Under the pieces are notes generated by a model. The model was not told the DNA's origin. It saw only the letters and a list, made by a program, of their open reading frames with translations, and made no database searches. The position numbers were made by a program, and so were the translations under genes. Positions 1-4,616 of a DNA stretch of 5,610 nt are shown piece by piece. Numbering within the stretch: the first letter of the stretch is position 1; each line of letters starts with the position of its first letter. Location: NCBI GenBank assembly GCA_003649715.1, contig QMSS01000097.1, positions 1 to 5,610 on the forward strand, written 5' to 3'. Source of the stretch: Thermoplasmata archaeon (lineage in GTDB: Archaea; Thermoplasmatota; E2; DHVEG-1).

Positions 1-1
1 A

Positions 2-829
2 GGCGAAATAGCAGCATGGGTGAACATCATCAGTCTAAACGCAAACCATGATACCAAAATATGGATGTACTATGGAAACCCCACATGCAGCAGCCAACAA
101 AACCCTGCAGACACATGGGATTCATACTTCGGCGGAGTCTGGCATCTAAACGAGATAAACGCTATAGACTCATCGGGAAATGGAAACAATGGAACACAAA
201 CAGGAGACCCAACAGTGAACACAGGTATAGTAAATAGTTCAGTTGATTTCCATGGAACACCACCAAACACAAACCCCGACTACATAAGTCTAGGAACTGA
301 TAGCAGCATCGATCTAGCCAACGCAGATACATATACCATAGAAATGTGGGTGTACATGGATAGCAATGCTGTAGATCAAATGTTTTTCACACAATCACAG
401 GGTTCAAGTAGCTGGAACATCGGATTTGGAACACATGACAATGACATACCAAACAACCACATTAAACATATAACAAGAGATGATGATGGAACAAGTAGAG
501 ATGTGATAGACAGTGAAACCATAGCAACAGGCTGCTGGATCTACATCGCCGGTACATACAACAATGGCATAGCCGACAACAAGACAATCTACATCAACGG
601 CACACTGGCCAACTACACCAACTCTGGCATAAACAACCTGAGAGATGGACCAACAACCGCGACTCTAATAGGATATGGCGGCGACTTGGGTGCATATGAT
701 GGGCGAATAGATGAGCTGAGGATAAGCACCAATGTAAGAAGTAGTGGTTGGATACAGACAACATACAACACCATAAAAAACCCAGCATCCTTCCTTAGCC
801 TTGGAACCGAAGAGACACAGACAGCATAA
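2..829 (+). CDS. Secreted DUF2341/LamG-like surface protein, C-terminal part (5' truncated)
   Basis: The frame is open from base 2 to a TAA, giving 275 residues; the true start lies upstream of the window. Residues 1-50 match the end of a DUF2341-type module (I-W-M-Y-Y-G-N-P, then W-D-S-Y-F-G-G-V-W-H-L-N-E). Residues about 55-250 look like a concanavalin A/LamG-type jelly roll: D-S-S-G-N-G-N-N-G-T, then Y-T-I-E-M-W-V-Y, then I-Y-I-N-G-T, ending G-R-I-D-E-L-R-I-S. The tail (W-I-Q-T-T-Y-N, S-L-G-T-E-E) is the usual end of such modules, and the protein stops six residues later with no membrane anchor. Five N-x-S/T sequons (N63, N78, N193, N199, N204) suit an exported, N-glycosylated archaeal protein. 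LamG folds commonly bind glycans or proteins; the ligand here is unknown. The GTG at 20 is inside the domain and is not a credible start. Asn codons are 24 AAC to 7 AAT, unlike the next gene. The fold is well supported, the cellular role is not. Confidence 0.82.
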   Translation, partial: GEIAAWVNIISLNANHDTKIWMYYGNPTCSSQQNPADTWDSYFGGVWHLNEINAIDSSGNGNNGTQTGDPTVNTGIVNSSVDFHGTPPNTNPDYISLGTDSSIDLANADTYTIEMWVYMDSNAVDQMFFTQSQGSSSWNIGFGTHDNDIPNNHIKHITRDDDGTSRDVIDSETIATGCWIYIAGTYNNGIADNKTIYINGTLANYTNSGINNLRDGPTTATLIGYGGDLGAYDGRIDELRISTNVRSSGWIQTTYNTIKNPASFLSLGTEETQTA

Positions 830-837
830 AAAAACAT
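827..837 (+). repeat. TAAAAAAACAT element, copy 1
   Basis: The 11-mer TAAAAAAACAT starts on the stop codon of the LamG-like gene. Identical copies occur at 4295-4305, where it again begins on a stop codon (CdvA-like gene), and at 4367-4377 in the intergenic region. It may be a shared 3'-end signal or coincidence in A-rich sequence. Confidence 0.35.
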
Positions 838-863
838 CTGCAACAGTTTATAGGTACCAAAGT

Positions 864-945
864 ATAGCTAAGAGGAGGAGAAGAGGAAAACAAATATTAT
901 CAAAAGAAATTGTTTTATCACCCTAGATCACCTCAAGTTAGCTAT
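864..945 (+). repeat. Nested inverted repeat in the LamG-like gene's 3' region
   Basis: ATAGCTAA (864-871) is an exact inverted repeat of TTAGCTAT (938-945). Inside it GAGG (872-875) can pair with CCTC (931-934), and AAAACAA (887-893) with TTGTTTT (910-916). As RNA this gives a long bulged stem with an internal hairpin of 16-nt loop. It could be a 3' UTR structure of the preceding gene or a small RNA; the inner stem is A/U only and weak. Confidence 0.35.
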
Positions 946-967
946 CCACCAACAAAAAGCCATAAGA

Positions 968-978
968 CATATATATTT
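968..978 (+). promoter_or_regulatory. Candidate archaeal TATA box for the signal peptidase operon
   Basis: The stretch CATATATATTT resembles an archaeal TATA box, and a second AT-rich element, TTGTATATAT, follows at 981-990. Starts normally fall about 25 nt downstream, so transcription would begin near 1000. No clear BRE can be assigned by eye and the region is AT-rich throughout, so this is only a candidate. Confidence 0.3.
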
Positions 979-990
979 TGTTGTATATAT

Positions 991-1016
991 CCAAATCCAG
1001 ATTTGCTGGATCTTGG
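991..1016 (+). other. Compact hairpin near the putative transcription start
   Basis: CCAA-ATCCAG (991-1000) pairs with CTGGAT-C-TTGG (1006-1016). The result is a 10-bp stem with a single bulged C at 1012 and a five-base loop ATTTG. It lies just downstream of the TATA-like elements, so it would sit at or near the 5' end of the peptidase transcript. It could be an operator-like palindrome or an RNA structure. Confidence 0.4.
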
Positions 1017-1248
1017 GATGGGATCAAATCTTGCAACATAATACAAAGATTTTAGTTCATAAAATATTTTCATCAGAGCCTTTGATGATTCATTATCCTA
1101 ACTATTGGATATGGAGGAATTTAGTTGATACAAGATGTAGGGAGGGGAAAAGAGGAGTTTGTCAAAAAAATAGATCATCTAAATATGATGTATATCTGAG
1201 GATATAAGGTAAGATTTAGAGAAAAATTTGATTCAAATATTTTGGTTT

Positions 1249-1252
1249 GGAG
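1249..1252 (+). promoter_or_regulatory. Ribosome binding site of the signal peptidase gene
   Basis: GGAG lies 11 nt before the ATG at 1264. It selects that start over the in-frame TTG at 1228, which has only a weak AGG-type sequence 17 nt upstream. Later in-frame ATGs at 1273 and 1285 are less well spaced. Confidence 0.55.
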
Positions 1253-1263
1253 AAGAATTTTTT

Positions 1264-2991
1264 ATGAAAAAAATGAGACTAAGTATGAAATCATTGATTG
1301 GAAACATACTTTTTGTTGCAATAGTGTTGCTCATAGTAACTCGTTTTCTCTCAATATGGGCAGGCACATCTTTTCCACTTAGTCTCATAACATCTAATTC
1401 TATGAGCCCTGCTTTGATGGAGGGAGATGTCGTAGCATGTATACCTGTGGATATAGAGGATGTTAGAGTGGGAGATGTGATAGTGTTTAAAAGCTGGCTT
1501 AGTTGGCCGGAGGAAAAAGTGGTGGTGCATAGGGTTGTTGGTATAAAAAGGGTGTGGGGTAAACCAGCTTTTATAACAAAGGGTGATGCAAATAGATGGA
1601 CGGATCAGTCTGGACCACATATACCAGAACCATATGTTACGGAAAAAAATTTTATTGGAAAAACAGTTTCTATTGGGAAACAACCCTTGAAGATACCCCT
1701 AGTGGGGTATCTTGGTATCTGGATAAATGAGGGTTTTAGAAGGATAGCGCAGCCTGCCGCATCTAAGGGGACTACAACATATGTTGGTGTTTTTACACCT
1801 TTGATCATATCTGTTATCTTGTTTGTTGTATCATTGTTTGTCGTTCCTGAGAAGACAAGGACTCTGAGTGAAAAGATAAGGTTCTACATTTTTGGATCCC
1901 GATCATTTGATGTCAAAAGAGTGTTCGCCATGTTTCTGGTTATGTATGTAGTGTTACTGGTTTTTATTCATGTTTTCGCCTATGACTCGGTCTCTGCATC
2001 AATAGGTGTGGGGGAATTCCCAGAGAAGGGATATTATCAGTTGGGAACGATAGCTCCAGGTAAAACGGGTTTTCCCAAGAGGCTTCCTGTTGTGAATCCT
2101 GGTGTGATGCCTGTGAGAGGTATTGTTTTTGGGAAAAAGGATATGTCTCAGTTTATACATAGGACCATGTTTGAGGTAGAATCTGGTGGGTATGCTGAGG
2201 TTCCTCTTATTGTCACTGCTGGTAATGATACAAAGAATGGGACATATATTGGGGATGTTATGGTTTATTCTTCTCCGTTTTGGCTGCTATTTCCAGATGA
2301 GCTGGTTACAAATCTTTTATCTCTGTGGGATGATGGATATATAGCGGTGGTATGTCTTGATGTTTTGTCAGCATGTGTTTTATCAGGTATCACTATGTCA
2401 GCAATAATAGCAGCATCCTTTTTAACAAAAAGATATGGTTTTTGGATGACTGATCTCTCCTGGTGTTATGCACCAAAAATCTATCTTAAAAAGGGGGTTT
2501 TGTACTATATCAAATCTTTTAGACAGGGGATAAGAAGGATAGTTGGCAGACATCTTGCATGGATTGCGCATGTAGATTTAGCGGATATAGATTTTAGAAA
2601 ACCAATCTTAGCTTCATTGGTGGTTGTGCCATTGTTTTTGTTTATGAGCAGCGAGATGTTAGCGATGATTACCTCATCTGTGCTGTCAGCTCTGATTGCT
2701 TTTTTTATAAGCTGTAAACTTAGGGAAAAAATAGTTTTAACAACGTTTCTAACGATGCTTGTCTCCATATTATATTTGATGATGAAGACTAATTACTATT
2801 TATTCTCAAGTAATCGATTTATTGTTGAGTCAATAGCACTGGGAATGGGTGCAGTAGCGACGTATCTGCTACTTCTCGGTCTGCTACTTGTTCCTATTTC
2901 TTTGTTCTCCTGGTATATTACTCATTTACTCCGAAATCTTAAAGAACAAAGAGACCCATTACTTATGTTGGAGGGAAGATGCAACCTGTAG
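1264..2991 (+). CDS. Signal peptidase I (archaeal/ER type) fused to a polytopic membrane region
   Basis: This 575-residue membrane protease should cleave signal peptides of exported proteins on the outer face of the membrane. After one membrane helix (about 11-33) comes S-N-S-M-S-P-A-L with the nucleophile at S46. Then V-V-V-H-R-V-V-G-I places H89 where bacterial enzymes have Lys, and T-K-G-D-A-N gives D108, with D114 six residues on. This Ser/His/Asp pattern marks the archaeal/ER family. A typical family member ends near residue 195 after a second helix (about 175-195). Here a third helix (218-240) and an extracytoplasmic domain (241-355, with sequons N321 and N325) follow. Further helices lie near 360-387, 447-462, 464-484, 488-507 and 521-549. 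Basic loops at 196-217, 388-445, 485-488 and 556-563 fit a positive-inside topology with all added soluble parts on the expected side. The extension may be a substrate-recruiting or partner module; I do not recognise its family. The ATG at 1264 is chosen because GGAG lies 11 nt upstream. The CdvA-like gene follows after 25 nt, suggesting an operon. Asn codons are 11 AAT to 2 AAC. Confidence 0.85.
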   Translation: MKKMRLSMKSLIGNILFVAIVLLIVTRFLSIWAGTSFPLSLITSNSMSPALMEGDVVACIPVDIEDVRVGDVIVFKSWLSWPEEKVVVHRVVGIKRVWGKPAFITKGDANRWTDQSGPHIPEPYVTEKNFIGKTVSIGKQPLKIPLVGYLGIWINEGFRRIAQPAASKGTTTYVGVFTPLIISVILFVVSLFVVPEKTRTLSEKIRFYIFGSRSFDVKRVFAMFLVMYVVLLVFIHVFAYDSVSASIGVGEFPEKGYYQLGTIAPGKTGFPKRLPVVNPGVMPVRGIVFGKKDMSQFIHRTMFEVESGGYAEVPLIVTAGNDTKNGTYIGDVMVYSSPFWLLFPDELVTNLLSLWDDGYIAVVCLDVLSACVLSGITMSAIIAASFLTKRYGFWMTDLSWCYAPKIYLKKGVLYYIKSFRQGIRRIVGRHLAWIAHVDLADIDFRKPILASLVVVPLFLFMSSEMLAMITSSVLSALIAFFISCKLREKIVLTTFLTMLVSILYLMMKTNYYLFSSNRFIVESIALGMGAVATYLLLLGLLLVPISLFSWYITHLLRNLKEQRDPLLMLEGRCNL

Positions 2992-2998
2992 ATAGTAT

Positions 2999-3010
2999 GG
3001 AGGGAGAGGG
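2999..3010 (+). promoter_or_regulatory. Strong double Shine-Dalgarno of the CdvA-like gene
   Basis: GGAGGGAGAGGG contains two SD cores (2999-3004 and 3006-3010). The second is 6 nt from the ATG at 3017. It fixes the start and implies efficient translation within the operon. Confidence 0.75.
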
Positions 3011-3016
3011 ATAAGG

Positions 3017-4297
3017 ATGCGTTTTTTTAGAAAAAACGGTGATAGACAATCTATTTCTTATTCACAGAAAAAAACTGATTCTGTTTTTTTAGATAAAAAA
3101 CAGGGTTCTAAAAACGGTATAGGAAAAAGGATCAGAATAGGCTTAAAAAGGGATGAATCTAAAGACATCATAGAAAAAAAGAAAAGGGATGCGTTTTTTG
3201 ATAAAAAATCTGATAAAAAGGATGGAGAACAACTGAGTTCTAAGCTGGATGACAATGTTGTTTTTCATTCAGATAAAAAGGAAGAAAAGGAAGATGTAGA
3301 TAATGACGATGATGTTGTAGAAAACAGCAGGGTTTGCGGTAAAAAAGAGGGAGGAGAGGAAGAAGATGTCTTCACAGATTTTACAACAGTGACAACATCA
3401 TCATTGTTGGAGAAGGAAAACGTAGCAAACATGGTATCAACGGCTAGAAAAAAGAAACCATTTCTCCAGAAGGATATGAGGGGGAAACCAGTCTATCTAG
3501 AGGATACAGGTGAAAAACTTGGAACAGTTTTTGATATGATATATGATGGAGAGAAAAATCTTATTGGATACAAAATAAAGGATGAGAAGTCTGATACAGT
3601 TCTGAGTTTTCCTATTGATCAGTTCGAGGAGGATAAAAATGGATTGATATTTATACCTGGATGGTACACCAAGGCGGTTAAGGCTATAGAAAGATTTGAG
3701 TTTAAAGATAGAATATCTCCTGAGATCACTACTCTTCTAACAGATAGTACTATATCAAATGAGGAGCTATACAATATTTTTGTTAGATATGATGATGAGA
3801 TGGCGAAATACATGGAAGAAGCCGCTGCTCTTAGAGAGATGCTGAATAATCGTTTAAAGGTGCTTGAAAAACAGAGATTAGCATTAAAAGAAAGTCTGAT
3901 GGATCTCACAGAAAAAAGACTGATAAAGGACATTGACAGAAAACAGTTTTCAGAGAATGTAATGGAACACCGTAGGAAGGTAAATGTACTTGATGTCAAC
4001 ATCAAAAAATGTAAGGAGCTACTTGAGAGACTTGATCAGACATCATTTGGAAAGCTAGGTAGGGATATATTAGCTAAAAAAATAGGGGAAAAACATGCCA
4101 GTGGTCTCTATAAAAAAACTTCTGAGAATGGTGATGCACCGTCGTTGGAAAAAAACAATTTGGCATTCACGGATGATATAGAGATTCCCTACAAGGAGAA
4201 ATACTATGAACTGAAACAGCGGTATGAGCAACTACAAGAAAACTACAATGATTTAAAATCAGCTGTAGAAAAACTGTTGACTAGAGATATGATATAA
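3017..4297 (+). CDS. CdvA-like PRC-barrel/coiled-coil protein
   Basis: This is a soluble, probably cytoplasmic protein of 426 residues. Residues 1-145 are a highly charged, Lys/Asp/Glu-rich and probably disordered tail. Three imperfect copies of a short motif (F then D-K-K) occur at 21-28, 58-64 and 80-88. Residues about 147-215 form a PRC barrel: M-R-G-K-P-V-Y, then G-E-K-L-G-T-V-F-D-M-I-Y-D, ending G-L-I-F-I-P-G-W. Next come long charged helices (245-345; I-S-N-E-E-L, R-L-K-V-L-E-K, K-D-I-D-R-K-Q-F) in the order seen in archaeal proteins annotated CdvA-like. A 30-residue coiled coil (391-422) ends the protein. CdvA itself pairs a PRC barrel with coiled coil and recruits the ESCRT-III-like CdvB to the membrane; haloarchaeal CdpB PRC proteins work with FtsZ. 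A division or membrane-scaffold role is therefore inferred. No E3B-like CdvB-binding peptide could be identified by eye. The long tail before the barrel is unusual, since CdvA begins close to its barrel. The gene lies 25 nt after the peptidase gene. A plain PRC-barrel protein of other function is the alternative. Confidence 0.68.
   Translation: MRFFRKNGDRQSISYSQKKTDSVFLDKKQGSKNGIGKRIRIGLKRDESKDIIEKKKRDAFFDKKSDKKDGEQLSSKLDDNVVFHSDKKEEKEDVDNDDDVVENSRVCGKKEGGEEEDVFTDFTTVTTSSLLEKENVANMVSTARKKKPFLQKDMRGKPVYLEDTGEKLGTVFDMIYDGEKNLIGYKIKDEKSDTVLSFPIDQFEEDKNGLIFIPGWYTKAVKAIERFEFKDRISPEITTLLTDSTISNEELYNIFVRYDDEMAKYMEEAAALREMLNNRLKVLEKQRLALKESLMDLTEKRLIKDIDRKQFSENVMEHRRKVNVLDVNIKKCKELLERLDQTSFGKLGRDILAKKIGEKHASGLYKKTSENGDAPSLEKNNLAFTDDIEIPYKEKYYELKQRYEQLQENYNDLKSAVEKLLTRDMI
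3020..3103 (+). other. Oligo-T hairpins at the start of the CdvA-like coding region
   Basis: CGTTTTTT (3020-3027) pairs perfectly with AAAAAACG (3031-3038), a hairpin beginning just after the ATG. GTTTTTTT (3083-3090) can pair with AAAAAAAC upstream (3068-3075). Alternatively CTGTTTTTT (3081-3089) can pair with AAAAAACAG downstream (3095-3103). The last two are mutually exclusive. Another T6/A6 pair lies at 3194-3208. Oligo-T runs of this length can act as archaeal termination signals, so attenuation is possible, but the runs also simply encode Phe. Confidence 0.4.
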
Positions 4298-4305
4298 AAA
4301 AACAT
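4295..4305 (+). repeat. TAAAAAAACAT element, copy 2
   Basis: An identical 11-mer to 827-837, again starting on the stop codon, here of the CdvA-like gene. Confidence 0.35.
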
Positions 4306-4310
4306 GTGTT

Positions 4311-4332
4311 CTTCTTCTTTCTAGAGAAGAAG
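4311..4332 (+). terminator. Hairpin 14 nt after the CdvA-like stop
   Basis: CTTCTTCT (4311-4318) is an exact inverted repeat of AGAAGAAG (4325-4332) with a six-base loop. No T-run follows, so it is more likely a 3'-end stabilising structure than a classic terminator, although the 5' arm itself is T-rich. Confidence 0.35.
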
Positions 4333-4366
4333 TTGGATACAATCAAAGAAATCTTCTGATCTGAGC

Positions 4367-4377
4367 TAAAAAAACAT
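4367..4377 (+). repeat. TAAAAAAACAT element, copy 3
   Basis: An identical 11-mer to 827-837 and 4295-4305, here not at a stop codon. It overlaps the first bases of the 4374-4413 stem. Confidence 0.3.
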
Positions 4378-4429
4378 GGACTAAAGGAGAAGAGGGGGCT
4401 TTACAGTCCATGTAACATCTAAATTTTTT
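4374..4429 (+). terminator. Stem-loop followed by T6, candidate terminator or small RNA end
   Basis: ACATGGACT (4374-4382) pairs exactly with AGTCCATGT (4405-4413). The stem continues as AAAG (4383-4386) with CTTT (4399-4402) past a two-base bulge, leaving a purine-only loop with five consecutive Gs (4387-4398). Six Ts follow at 4424-4429. The 10-nt gap between stem and T-run is longer than in a bacterial intrinsic terminator. Archaeal termination depends mainly on the T-run. Confidence 0.45.
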
Positions 4430-4476
4430 CTAAATATAAAAAAGATTAATATCCTGTTAGCACATTCTCATCTTTA

Positions 4477-4523
4477 CATACTTCTAAAAAAAACAAAAAG
4501 TATGAGCTGAGTAAAAATCTCAG
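4477..4523 (+). other. Pair of small stem-loops upstream of the PAS gene
   Basis: CATACTT (4477-4483) pairs with AAGTATG (4498-4504) across an A-rich 14-nt loop. CTGAG (4507-4511) pairs with CTCAG (4519-4523) across a 7-nt loop. Both are short and the sequence is AT-rich, so either may be chance. Confidence 0.25.
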
Positions 4524-4599
4524 AGTATAGAAAAAAGGATTGATAGAGCATATTTACCCACACATATTTGTTAGGGGATTGGAAAGAGTGTGGCTTTGG

Positions 4600-4607
4600 G
4601 GTGAGGG
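4600..4607 (+). promoter_or_regulatory. Ribosome binding site of the PAS gene
   Basis: GGTGAGGG contains GGTGA, complementary to the 16S 3' end, and GAGGG, 9 nt before the ATG at 4617. It favours that start over the in-frame ATG at 4638, which has no SD at a useful distance. A TGA at 4602 closes the frame just upstream. Confidence 0.6.
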
Positions 4608-4616
4608 ATACAACAT

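Larger units (their letters stand above)
830..1263 (+). other. 434-nt intergenic region / possible leader of the signal peptidase gene
   Basis: I see no convincing gene here. The longest open stretch (1013-1207, TTG start) has no ribosome binding site and no recognisable product. The region holds a nested inverted repeat (864-945), TATA-like AT-rich elements (968-978 and 981-990), a hairpin (991-1016), a palindromic AAAATATTTT at 1061-1070 and purine-rich tracts (872-887 and 1137-1157). If transcription starts downstream of 968-978, the peptidase mRNA would carry a leader of roughly 250 nt. That is long for an archaeal gene and could be regulatory. Confidence 0.5.
4298..4616 (+). other. 319-nt intergenic region between CdvA-like and PAS genes
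   Basis: No open frame of credible length is present; short ATGs at 4304, 4377 and 4503 stop within a few codons. It contains hairpins at 4311-4332, 4374-4413, 4477-4504 and 4507-4523. A TATA-like TCTAAATATAAAAAA lies at 4429-4443 and a weaker CATATTTACC at 4549-4558. The first two hairpins probably belong to the 3' end of the upstream operon. The remainder probably carries the promoter and leader of the PAS gene. Confidence 0.5.

Noticed and set aside
1083..1199. Possible C/D box small RNA (TGATGA and CTGA motifs)
   Set aside because: The C-box context lacks the preceding purine, there is no ordered C-D'-C'-D set at normal spacing, and such short motifs are frequent by chance.
1013..1207. 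64-residue open frame starting with TTG
   Set aside because: No ribosome binding site at a useful distance, no recognisable domain, odd composition, and it overlaps the hairpin at 991-1016. An internal ATG at 1085 is no better supported.
1228..1263. TTG start adding 12 residues to the signal peptidase
   Set aside because: The nearest SD-like sequence is about 17 nt away, while the ATG at 1264 has GGAG at 11 nt and gives a typical short basic N-terminus before the first helix.
3619..4005. 128-residue open frame on the - strand
   Set aside because: It is antisense to the helical part of the CdvA-like gene and has no recognisable domain.
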